Below, in pieces: positions 1 through 5,308 of a stretch of 5,368 nucleotides of DNA. The DNA is taken from positions 1-5,368 of the forward strand of contig JAISZF010000208.1 of the NCBI GenBank assembly GCA_031269415.1, in the 5' to 3' direction. A program made the translations under genes and the position numbers. Position 1 is the stretch's first letter; each line of letters starts with the position of its first letter. The DNA comes from Clostridiales bacterium (lineage in GTDB: Bacteria > Bacillota > Clostridia > Lachnospirales > WQUN01). The notes beneath the pieces were generated by a model. That model was given only the letters and a program-made list of their open reading frames with translations, was not told the origin of the DNA and made no database searches.

Positions 1-2
1 AA

Positions 3-118
3 CATTTTCATCTGCACGTGATGCCCAGATATGATTTGAACAGTATTGTGATACAGGGAAGGCGCTTGGCCTTACGGAAGAAGAGTTCGCGGAGGCCGCG
101 GAGAAGATAAAGCTGTGA
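3..118 (+). pseudogene. HIT-family (histidine triad) protein, 3' end, frameshifted
   Basis: HIT proteins are small nucleotide-binding hydrolases or transferases acting on AMP-linked substrates. The gene enters from beyond the left edge. Reading from base 3 gives HFHLHVMPRYD, which fits the family signature H-x-H-x-H-x-x; the middle His is the catalytic nucleophile in characterised members. That frame then runs into Arg-rich nonsense ending at TAA. The frame that starts at base 2 gives GKALGLTEEEFAEAAEKIKL and a TGA stop at 116-118, which fits the acidic helical C-terminus usual after the triad in this family. Restoring one T in the TTT run at 35-37 would join the two as MPRYDFEQYCDTGKALG, so a one-base deletion is the simplest explanation. 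It could be a true pseudogene or a sequencing error. The family call rests on the triad motif; no other part of the protein is visible. Confidence 0.72.
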
Positions 119-123
119 TTGTG

Positions 124-162
124 GCCGGGGCGGGAATAATATTCCCGCCCCGGCGAATTTTA
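124..162 (+). terminator. Rho-independent terminator after the HIT gene
   Basis: A perfect 14-bp inverted repeat (124-137 with 141-154, very GC-rich, loop AAT) starts 6 bases after the HIT stop codon and is followed by a short T tract (TTTT at 158-161). The hairpin is strong and the T tract modest. The same hairpin would face the minus-strand transcript from the DUF1810 gene, but on that strand no T tract follows, so it is a weaker terminator in that direction. Confidence 0.85.
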
Positions 163-242
163 TAAAGAAAATGCGCAATACTGGGTCGAGTAGGCTCAAA
201 AAGCGATGAATTCCTATCTGTGTGGTATTCTTTGGGTTCCGC

Positions 243-680
243 TCATCTATCCCGTAAAAGTTTCCGCTCCGTCAATCCGCACCGTTCGCCGTTATAGAAT
301 TTTTTCAATACCGCCGCGAATAGCGGGTCGTCAGGCGCGGCAAAGGCGAACAGCGTCATTGACGAACATAGCTTCAAGTCGTCCGGTGAGCCGAGAACTT
401 CGAGCGGGTCGCTGGATTCAAGTTCCAACAGCGCGGCGCAAATCTCGCGCAGACGCGTTCCAAGAACAGCGTCCGCGAGGTAATCACGCGCTTCTTGAAG
501 CCCTTGAACCCCGTAGAATTGTGCGGTTGACGAGTAACCAAGCCCCTCAATCTGAGGGAAGATGAACCATATCCAATGGCTCTGCTTGCGCCCGGCACGG
601 ATTTCAGCGAGCGCTTGTTCGTATACGCCGTTCGCTTGCGCTTCGGCAAACCGCGACAAGGGTTTAATTTGAGTATCCAT
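243..680 (-). CDS. DUF1810 family protein
   Basis: A complete 145-residue protein, about the usual size for the DUF1810 family (roughly 140 residues), which has no established biochemical function. Family hallmarks are the N-terminal segment with a helical FAEAQ...YEQALAEIRAGRK, the strongly conserved aromatic block HWIWFIFPQ at residues 35-43 followed by GLGYSSTAQFYG, and the later block DLKLCSSMTLF at about 101-111. No signal peptide or membrane segment is visible, so the protein is probably cytosolic. The ATG start is supported by an AAGGAGAG ribosome binding site just upstream (minus strand). It starts 51 bases after the end of the YbjQ gene on the same strand, with no promoter visible between them, so the two are probably co-transcribed. 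The C-terminus (LTERKLLRDR) looks slightly frayed but the core is intact. The family assignment is firm; the function is unknown. Confidence 0.92.
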   Translation of the reverse strand: MDTQIKPLSRFAEAQANGVYEQALAEIRAGRKQSHWIWFIFPQIEGLGYSSTAQFYGVQGLQEARDYLADAVLGTRLREICAALLELESSDPLEVLGSPDDLKLCSSMTLFAFAAPDDPLFAAVLKKFYNGERCGLTERKLLRDR

Positions 681-731
681 AGCCCTGCCCTCTCCTTAAT
701 TTCGTGTTACCGATATGGCAATGCAGCGAAT

Positions 732-1052
732 TTACTGCGTTACAACAGCCGTGCCGCTGGCCGTGACCATAAGCATATTGCCGCCTTGCCCTAAAACTTC
801 ATAATCAATATCTACACCGACGACGGCGTTTGCGCCAATTTTCGATGCCCTTTGCTCCATTTCGCGCAGTGCGCTTTCGCGTGCTTCGATAAGTTCTCCC
901 TCATATGAGCCGCTCCGTCCGCCGAAGAAGTTCGTCAGCCCCGCTGTGAAGTCCTTAATAAAGTTCACGCCGCTAATTACCTCGCCAAAAACGATACCCT
1001 TGTACTCGATGATTCTCTTGCCCTCGATGACGGGCGTTGTCGTGACAATCAT
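732..1052 (-). CDS. ybjQ: YbjQ/UPF0145 family protein (putative heavy-metal-binding)
   Basis: A complete 106-residue protein, the normal length for the UPF0145 (YbjQ, DUF74) family. Members form small cytosolic oligomers and are often labelled 'putative heavy-metal-binding', but the physiological role is not settled. Visible hallmarks are the N-terminal strand MIVTTTPVIEGKRI, the GIVFGEVISGVNFIKD segment, a Gly-rich turn FFGGRSGSYE at residues 42-51, a long charged helix (about 52-71), and the family signature GANAVVGVDIDYE at 73-85 followed by the MVTASGTAVV strand. The ATG has a near-perfect AAGGAGGG site about 6 bases upstream. The start codon overlaps, as ATGA, the stop of a small interrupted reading frame. 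The gene lies downstream of the groL terminator and upstream of the DUF1810 gene on the same strand. I see no clear promoter of its own. Confidence 0.93.
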   Translation of the reverse strand: MIVTTTPVIEGKRIIEYKGIVFGEVISGVNFIKDFTAGLTNFFGGRSGSYEGELIEARESALREMEQRASKIGANAVVGVDIDYEVLGQGGNMLMVTASGTAVVTQ

Positions 1053-1192
1053 TTTATTCCCTCCTTGGTGGCTTCTCCTAAAACTTTACGGACAAACTCT
1101 TTCACCGCCGCGGTTTGCTTATCTGTAGCGAAACGGGTGATTTTCCGCCGCTATAGGCTGTTACCACTGATCATATACGAGTGGGCTTCCAT
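1049..1192 (-). pseudogene. Small interrupted ORF upstream of ybjQ, family not recognised
   Basis: On the minus strand an ATG at 1192 opens MEAHSYMISGNSL, is stopped by an in-frame TAG at 1151-1153, and then continues with 33 sense codons (RRKITRFATDKQTAAVKEF...) to a TGA at 1049-1051 that overlaps the ybjQ start as ATGA. The second half reads like a basic amphipathic helical C-terminus, and ATGA coupling is typical of genuine operon neighbours. This suggests the worn-down 3' end of a former gene in front of ybjQ. No ribosome binding site precedes the ATG, and no start codon follows the TAG except an unsupported GTG. I do not recognise the family. It may equally be chance coding-like sequence. 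Confidence 0.35.
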
Positions 1193-1210
1193 AAAGTTCA
1201 CAGGAACGCA

Positions 1211-1261
1211 AAATAAAAAAATCGAGCGGCGGGGGCAGCTTTGCCCTTACCGCTCGATTTT
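1211..1261 (-). terminator. Rho-independent terminator of groES-groL
   Basis: A perfect 12-bp inverted repeat (1218-1229 with 1250-1261) lies directly after the groL stop in the minus direction, with a nested 5-bp stem inside the loop (1233-1237 with 1242-1246). On the minus strand it is followed by TTTTTTATTT (1220 down to 1211), a good T tract. It ends the chaperonin operon and separates it from the ybjQ unit. Confidence 0.92.
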
Positions 1262-1270
1262 AAAATCTCT

Positions 1271-2896
1271 TTACATCATGCCCATTCCGCCGCCGCCCCC
1301 CGCTGGCATCGGGGGTTCCGGCTCTTTAATGTCCGCCACGACAGCTTCCGTGGTCAGCAATGTTGAAGCCACGCTGGTGGCGTTCTGCAGGGCGCTTCTG
1401 GCTACCTTAGTCGGGTCGATAATGCCCGCGTCCACCATATTTACATATTCTTCGGCGATAACGTCGAAACCGATACCGTCTTCCTTCTCAAACAGCTTAT
1501 TGACAATAACCGCGCCTTCCAGACCGGCGTTGTCCACAATCTGCTTAACGGGCGATTCCAGAGCCTTCAGCACAATCTGCGCGCCGGTCTTTTCGTCGCC
1601 GCTGAGTTTGACTATTAAATCTTTTACAGCCTTGGACGCGTGGATATACGCCGCGCCGCCGCCGCTTATAATGCCTTCCTCAACCGCCGCGCGAGTGGCC
1701 GCCAAGGCGTCTTCCATGCGAAGTTTCTTTTCTTTCAGCTCTGTTTCGGTAGGTGCGCCGACTTTAATAACAGCCACGCCGCCGGAGAGTTTCGCCAAAC
1801 GCTCCTGAAGTTTCTCCCTGTCAAAATCAGAGGTTGTTTCCTCAATCTGCGATTTAATCTGGCCGATCCGGAAATTGATGTCTTTCTTATCGCCGGCGCC
1901 GTCTATGATAATGGTATTTTCCTTGTCAGCCTTAACGGTCTTGGCGCGGCCAAGGGTTTCGATAGTGGCTTCTTTAATGTCAATGCCCAGCTCGTCGGAG
2001 ATGACCTGCCCGCTTGTCAGAACGGCTATATCCTCCAGCATGGCCTTACGCCTGTCGCCGAAGCCCGGGGCTTTAACGGCCACGCACTGGAACGTGCCGC
2101 GCAGTTTATTCAACACGAGCGTGGTAAGGGCTTCGCCCTCCACATCCTCGGCAATAATCAAGAGTTTCGCCCCAGTCTGGACGATCTGTTCCAGAATAGG
2201 CAGAATATCCTGTATATTGGAGATCTTCTTTTCGGTTATCAAGATATACGGGTTGTCCAATTGGGCGACCATCTTCTCCATGTCCGTACACATATAAGCG
2301 GAGAGATAGCCGCGGTCGAACTGCATGCCTTCGACCAGTTCCAGTTCGGTGTTCATTGTCTTGGACTCTTCCACAGTGATAACGCCGTCGTTGGACACCT
2401 TCTCCATGGCGTCGGCGATCATGGTTCCGATTTCCTCGTAGCCAGCGGAAATAGCGGCGACCTTAGCGATGTGATTCTTGCCGTCCACCTTCTGGCTCAT
2501 GCCCTTAATGGCTTCCACAGCCGCTTCGGTGGCTTTGCTCATGCCGGTGCGCAGAATAATCGGGTTAGCGCCGGCGGCAATATTCTTGAGACCTTCAACG
2601 ATCATCGCGTGCGCCAGCACAGTGGCTGTCGTGGTGCCGTCGCCGGCCACGTCGTTTGTCTTGGTGGCTACTTCCTTGACCAATTGCGCGCCCATGTTCT
2701 CGAACGCGTCCTCAAGCTCTATCTCCTTGGCGATGGTTACGCCGTCGTTTGTTATAAGCGGGGTGCCGTACTTCTTATCCAGCACTACGTTGCGGCCCTT
2801 GGGGCCTAAGGTAATCCTAACGCTGTTGGCCAGCTTATCTACGCCCGTAAGCAGTGCGTTTCTGGCCTCCACGCCGTATTTCAGTTGTTTAGCCAT
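1271..2896 (-). CDS. groL: Chaperonin GroEL (Hsp60)
   Basis: The 60-kDa subunit of the cytosolic double-ring ATP-driven folding chamber, which works with the GroES cap. It is complete at 541 residues, normal for the family. The equatorial domain carries the nucleotide-binding signatures: VTLGPKGRNV-like ITLGPKGRNVVLD (28-40), NDGVTIAKEIELED with Asp51, and VAGDGTTTATVLA (83-95) with Asp86. The apical domain includes LLIIAEDVEGEALTTLV and KAPGFGDRRKAMLEDIA. The C-terminal equatorial part has RMEDALAATRAAVEEG, containing the Asp equivalent to the ATPase Asp398 of the E. coli protein, followed by GIISGGG where GIVAGGG is common. The protein ends in a Gly/Met tail (PAGGGGGMGMM). The start is set by an AAGGAGGT site 8 bases upstream. 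It lies 22 bases after the groES stop, in one operon controlled by CIRCE. Nothing suggests damage. Confidence 0.99.
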   Translation of the reverse strand: MAKQLKYGVEARNALLTGVDKLANSVRITLGPKGRNVVLDKKYGTPLITNDGVTIAKEIELEDAFENMGAQLVKEVATKTNDVAGDGTTTATVLAHAMIVEGLKNIAAGANPIILRTGMSKATEAAVEAIKGMSQKVDGKNHIAKVAAISAGYEEIGTMIADAMEKVSNDGVITVEESKTMNTELELVEGMQFDRGYLSAYMCTDMEKMVAQLDNPYILITEKKISNIQDILPILEQIVQTGAKLLIIAEDVEGEALTTLVLNKLRGTFQCVAVKAPGFGDRRKAMLEDIAVLTSGQVISDELGIDIKEATIETLGRAKTVKADKENTIIIDGAGDKKDINFRIGQIKSQIEETTSDFDREKLQERLAKLSGGVAVIKVGAPTETELKEKKLRMEDALAATRAAVEEGIISGGGAAYIHASKAVKDLIVKLSGDEKTGAQIVLKALESPVKQIVDNAGLEGAVIVNKLFEKEDGIGFDVIAEEYVNMVDAGIIDPTKVARSALQNATSVASTLLTTEAVVADIKEPEPPMPAGGGGGMGMM

Positions 2897-2918
2897 GTGT
2901 TTTAACCTCCTTCTAAAA

Positions 2919-3206
2919 TTATCTCTCGACGATAGCCAGTATATCGCTTTGCTTTACAATCATAAACTCTTGGTCGTCCAATTTGACTTCCGTGCCGGCG
3001 TACTTGGAGTAAATAATCCGATCGCCGATCTTAACTTCCATTTTAATCTCTTTGCCGTCAACGACCCCTCCGGGTCCGACCGCCACGACCTCCGCCTCCT
3101 GCGGTTTTTCCTTGGACGCGCTGGGCAGCACTATGCCGGATTTGGTTTTTTCCTCGGCTTCAAGCTGCTTGATAACGACTCTGTCGCCTAATGGTTTGAG
3201 TCCCAT
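2919..3206 (-). CDS. groES: Co-chaperonin GroES (Hsp10)
   Basis: The heptameric lid of the GroEL folding chamber. It is complete at 95 residues, the standard length. Visible features are the N-terminal LKPLGDRVVIKQ strand, the mobile loop EEKTKSGIVLPSASKEKP (about 18-35) with the hydrophobic IVL tripeptide that docks on GroEL apical domains, the EAEVVAVGPG turn (about 38-47), the roof-loop region around VVDGKEI, and the IGDRIIYSKYAGTEV and DILAIVE strands. The ATG is preceded by a GGAGGT site about 6 bases upstream. It is the first gene of the chaperonin operon: groL follows after 22 bases, and the CIRCE operator and promoter lie immediately upstream, so heat or protein-stress control by HrcA is expected. 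Confidence 0.99.
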   Translation of the reverse strand: MGLKPLGDRVVIKQLEAEEKTKSGIVLPSASKEKPQEAEVVAVGPGGVVDGKEIKMEVKIGDRIIYSKYAGTEVKLDDQEFMIVKQSDILAIVER

Positions 3207-3241
3207 AAACCTACCTCCAAATTTAAATTCAATTTAACTTA

Positions 3242-3268
3242 TTAGCACTCACTCGAATTGAGTGCTAA
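3242..3268 (-). promoter_or_regulatory. CIRCE operator (HrcA binding site)
   Basis: An exact match to the CIRCE consensus: TTAGCACTC (3242-3250), a 9-base spacer, then GAGTGCTAA (3260-3268). CIRCE is bound by the HrcA repressor, whose activity is assisted by GroE, which gives feedback control of chaperonin levels. Here it sits between the predicted transcription start and the groES ribosome binding site, the usual arrangement. It implies an hrcA gene elsewhere in the genome. Confidence 0.98.
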
Positions 3269-3272
3269 CTAC

Positions 3273-3308
3273 GTGTACTATATTAATATTTGGCTTGGAC
3301 TAATGCAA
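3273..3308 (-). promoter_or_regulatory. Predicted sigma-A promoter of groES-groL
   Basis: On the minus strand a -35 box TTGCAT (3303-3308) and a -10 box TAATAT (3280-3285) are separated by exactly 17 bases. The predicted transcript start is near 3273, a few bases before CIRCE, so HrcA bound there would block initiation. An alternative -10 (TATAGT) slightly downstream would need a 20-base spacer and is less likely. The boxes are moderate matches, and the site was found by eye. Confidence 0.7.
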
Positions 3309-3385
3309 CCGGATAAAACAGCCAAATTTTCTTATTAGTAATCATTAACTTTAAATTTCTCTTTTATACTTCGATTTTCTTCTGT

Positions 3386-4252
3386 TTACAAATTTTTTTG
3401 AAATTCCCTGGCGTACACATACAGGTACTGCTGGGCAAACCCGGCGTATTCGCCGAAGCGATTACTAGCGAGTTTATGGATCTCCGTCACGGACGCGTCT
3501 TGCTTATTGAAGTAAAAATGCTGTGAGACCCGCTTGATCCAAACGTCCGTCGGGAATACCTCCGTTCTGCCTAAAGCGAAAAGCAGCACGCAGTCCGCAA
3601 TCTTCGCGCCAACGCCTTTAATGGTCATCAGCGCCTCTCTGGCCGCTTCCGATGGCATATCATTCAGCGCGTTCAAGTCAAATTCACCCGAAGCCGCTTT
3701 CTTTGCCGCTTCGGATATGTATTTCGCCCTGAAGCCCGTTTTGCAATCCAGCAGTTCATCCAGCGAAGCCCTCGCCAGTTCGTCGGTTGTAGGGAAGGCG
3801 TACGCGTCGTCCTCTATCCGCCGACCGAACCTCTTCGCCAGAGCGTCCGTAATCTTTCGGATGCGGGGAATATTGTTATTTTGGGAGATGATAAACGAAA
3901 CCAGGCACTCCCAAGGGTCCTGCCGCAGGATATGTATGCCGCCCGCGTGCTCCACCGCGTCGCGCATGACTAAATCGTTCGCGGCCAGCGTTTCTTTCAC
4001 CGCGCGATAATCGCGATTCAAGTCAAAATAAGGTATCCAGATATCCTCAAATTCCTGAAGTATAGTTTTATAGAACAGGATTTTTTCGCTAGTCTGCCGG
4101 ATAAACAGGGATCTCTCGTGGGCAATAATATGGTACTCATTTTCAGTCAGTTTTTCATACCGGAAACATTGACCGCATTCCAGTGTTTCCGCAATGTTGA
4201 AATTCGTACAGTCCGTCAGAATTACAGTGTCGCCTTCAAGTGTATATCTCAA
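3386..4252 (-). CDS. ogg: 8-oxoguanine DNA glycosylase/AP lyase (OGG family)
   Basis: A base-excision repair enzyme that removes 8-oxoguanine from DNA and nicks the backbone by beta-elimination. With the TTG start at 4252 it has 288 residues. The N-terminal OGG domain includes LECGQCFRY (about 24-32), matching the GQSFRW region of human OGG1. The HhH-GPD domain carries FIISQNNNIPRIRKI (about 120-134), matching human SFICSSNNNIARI, which contacts the orphan cytosine. It also has the hairpin-helix IKGVGAKIADCV with catalytic Lys217, and FPTDVW with Asp236, the same 19-residue spacing as human Lys249 and Asp268. The C-terminus (YLYVYAREFQ) is intact. TTG 4252 is chosen because it has a GGGAGG site 9 bases upstream and lies downstream of a good promoter; the longer reading frame from TTG 4309 starts inside the -35 box. 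No terminator is visible after it, so some read-through towards groES is possible. Confidence 0.92.
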   Translation of the reverse strand: MRYTLEGDTVILTDCTNFNIAETLECGQCFRYEKLTENEYHIIAHERSLFIRQTSEKILFYKTILQEFEDIWIPYFDLNRDYRAVKETLAANDLVMRDAVEHAGGIHILRQDPWECLVSFIISQNNNIPRIRKITDALAKRFGRRIEDDAYAFPTTDELARASLDELLDCKTGFRAKYISEAAKKAASGEFDLNALNDMPSEAAREALMTIKGVGAKIADCVLLFALGRTEVFPTDVWIKRVSQHFYFNKQDASVTEIHKLASNRFGEYAGFAQQYLYVYAREFQKNL

Positions 4253-4261
4253 TACCAATCG

Positions 4262-4267
4262 CCTCCC
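4262..4267 (-). promoter_or_regulatory. Ribosome binding site fixing the ogg start
   Basis: GGGAGG on the minus strand, 9 bases before the TTG at 4250-4252. A second TTG at 4256-4258 is only 3 bases away, too close for normal initiation. No ATG occurs near the site. It therefore selects a TTG-initiated 288-residue protein beginning (M)RYTLEGD. Confidence 0.8.
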
Positions 4268-4273
4268 TTTTTG

Positions 4274-4309
4274 TTTTACCAGTCTATCACACGATTCCCG
4301 TTTATTCAA
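4274..4309 (-). promoter_or_regulatory. Predicted sigma-A promoter of ogg
   Basis: On the minus strand a -35 box TTGAAT (4304-4309) and a -10 box TAGACT (4281-4286) are separated by 17 bases. A TG dinucleotide one base before the -10 makes it an extended -10 promoter. The predicted start near 4274 leaves a short leader containing the ribosome binding site. The -35 box lies within about 10 bases of where recognisable tetR relic sequence begins on the other strand. Confidence 0.62.
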
Positions 4310-4318
4310 TTAATTATT

Positions 4319-4543
4319 GCCTTTGGTTATTATGTGGACTGGAGCAGGATAAAACCCGAAGTCGGGAAGGATGCCGCTATTGAATTGGTATCATATGTTT
4401 CAGGCGGATACATCCGCGAGCATGCCGCCAGTGAACCGGCGGACGTGATAATGTCCAAACTGAAGCTGTATTTGAGCTTGCTGAAAAAGGCGATTTACAA
4501 CGAGGGAGATTTAGATTTGATAGTAAACGCGAAATTATTTTGA
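4319..4543 (+). pseudogene. TetR-family regulator, C-terminal fragment
   Basis: About 74 codons read AFGYYVDWSRIKPEVGKDAA...YVSGGYIREHAAS...KLKLYLSLLKKAIYNEGDL to a TGA stop. This matches the C-terminal ligand and dimerisation end of many Firmicutes TetR regulators: a VDWS.. motif, a helix ending in a GGY/GF-type segment, then a helix of the type Y...LKK..Y.E. The N-terminal DNA-binding domain is absent. Upstream the frame stays open only as non-homologous sequence opposite the start of the ogg gene. The stop lies 17 bases before the ATG of the glycosyltransferase relic, so the pair probably formed a tetR-glycosyltransferase operon, with the regulator repressing its neighbour. The fragment has no start signal and is not expected to work. 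Assignment is by pattern recognition of a divergent domain. Confidence 0.65.
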
Positions 4544-4560
4544 TAAAAAGGGGAGGCAAA

Positions 4561-4782
4561 ATGAAAATATTGCTTTTATCCATAGGAACGCGGAGCCCTT
4601 CGCCGGAGTCGGCGAAATGCTACACGGACGAGGTGAGGACGTGATTGGTGGGCAAAACCGGCGCGGGGCCGCTTGGCGTTCCGGTAAGCAGGCTGGGAAA
4701 AGATATTTTCAGGCTGAAACTTAAAGACCTTTACGAAAACCCGTCTTACAAAGAAAGGGCGGTGATGGAACATGAACTCTAA
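4561..4782 (+). pseudogene. GT1-type glycosyltransferase relic (ends only)
   Basis: An AGGGGAGG ribosome binding site and an ATG open MKILLLSIGTR, the first strand of UDP-glycosyltransferases of the sterol-glucosyltransferase type (family usually continues GD.EPF...GE.L...GH.V). The continuation EPFAGVGEMLHGRGEDVI is present at 4593-4646 but in another frame, consistent with loss of about 10 bases after GTR. The start frame itself stops at TGA 4642-4644. At about 4645 the sequence jumps to the distal end of the same family, in the original frame: GKTGAGPLGVPVSRL...KDLYENPSYKERA, which resembles the GAGP..IP...L segment near the C-terminus. It ends at TAA 4780-4782, overlapping the next tetR start. 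Some 300 or more residues, including the UDP-sugar binding core, are missing, so it is inactive. An intact enzyme would transfer sugar from a nucleotide donor to a lipophilic acceptor. Confidence 0.72.
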
Positions 4783-5062
4783 ACACGCAAAACCCAATGA
4801 ATTGCTCGACAGTAAACGGCAGGATATTTTGAACGCGGCAATCCTCGTGTTTTCCAAGCATCCCTACAGGCTTGCGAACACGAATGATATTTCAGCGTCT
4901 GCCGGCATTTCCAAGGGACTGCTGTTTCACTACTTCGCCACTAAGAAAGCCCTATACCTCAATGCGCTGGAATACAGTACGCGCCTTGTCAGCAAGCAAA
5001 TGGCGACAGAGGGGACTTTTATAAAGATGAGGAGGGCATACAATGCCGTCATATGCGATTGA
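4772..5062 (+). pseudogene. TetR-family regulator, N-terminal fragment
   Basis: The ATG at 4772 opens a reading frame whose first 75 or so residues are a clear TetR DNA-binding domain. The helix KRQDILNAAILVFSKHPY is followed by a helix-turn-helix (about 37-55) with the typical sequence TNDISASAGISKGLLFHYF, then KKALYLNALEYSTRLVSKQM. After residue 75 or so (around 4996) the homology stops abruptly, and the frame runs through about 20 unrelated residues into the next gene, ending at 5062 after overlapping the ABC ATPase start by 20 bases. An intact TetR has about 190-200 residues, so the ligand and dimerisation domain has been deleted. A monomeric DNA-binding fragment might still be made, but normal repression needs a dimer. 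It sits directly before an ABC ATPase, the common tetR-ABC transporter layout. The site before its ATG (AAGGGCGG) is only moderate. Confidence 0.8.
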
Positions 5063-5291
5063 TATCCAAAACCTGACGAAGTATTATGACAAAACGAAGG
5101 GCGTGGAAAATCTCACGCTGAATGTTGAGGAAGGCGAAATCTTCGGCTTCATCGGGCCCAACGGCGCAGGTAAATCCACGACCATCCGAGTCCTGCTGGA
5201 CCTTATCCGTCCCACATCCGGCAAGGCAAGCCTGTTTGGCTCGGATTGCAGGGTTACAAACAGTTTCCCAAAGCATATGAAACAATTGTAA
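5043..5291 (+). pseudogene. ABC transporter ATP-binding protein, N-terminal fragment
   Basis: An 83-codon frame with an excellent AGGAGGG site 7 bases before its ATG. It begins AIDIQNLTKYYDKTKGVENL with the aromatic A-loop tyrosines at 14-15, followed by Walker A GPNGAGKST (38-46, catalytic Lys44) and LIRPTSGKASLFGSDCR, the classic start of an ABC-2-type export ATPase. After about residue 70 (near 5255) the homology ends, and the frame stops at TAA 5289-5291. The Q-loop, the LSGGQ-type signature, Walker B and the switch His are all missing, as is the membrane permease that normally follows. An intact protein has about 230-300 residues. It cannot hydrolyse ATP as it stands. It was probably the second gene of a tetR-ABC export operon. 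Confidence 0.85.
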
Positions 5292-5308
5292 AATGTAGTA
5301 AAATATAG

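Noticed and set aside
1..39. Frame 1 at the left edge reads NIFICT-stop-CPDMI-stop, suggesting UGA recoding (Trp or selenocysteine)
   Set aside because: Frame 3 over the same bases gives a perfect HIT triad, and intact genes in the window use TGA as a normal stop (DUF1810).
166..242. Possible terminator for the ybjQ-DUF1810 unit downstream of 243
   Set aside because: A T run occurs on the minus strand but no stable hairpin precedes it. The nearest hairpin is the one at 124-154, which lacks a T tract in this direction.
206..565. Open frame of 119 codons on the + strand
   Set aside because: It lies opposite the clear DUF1810 gene, is Arg-rich and has no ribosome binding site.
374..649. Second minus-strand frame of 91 codons within DUF1810
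   Set aside because: It is an alternative frame of the DUF1810 gene, basic and with no family features.
1640..2809. A 389-codon open frame on the + strand opposite groL, with other long + strand frames at 1065-1808 and 2478-3191
   Set aside because: They are antisense shadows of groL and groES, whose GC-biased third positions keep opposite frames open. They show no ribosome binding sites and their translations are low-complexity and not protein-like.
4576..4857. Minus-strand frame of 93 codons across the relic region
   Set aside because: It lies opposite the recognisable glycosyltransferase and TetR fragments, and has no start signal or family resemblance.
4319..5062. The two TetR pieces as one gene split by an insertion
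   Set aside because: The C-terminal piece lies before the N-terminal piece on the same strand, so a simple insertion cannot explain the order. Two separate tetR genes fit better, each next to a different partner gene. No mobile-element sequence is seen between them.
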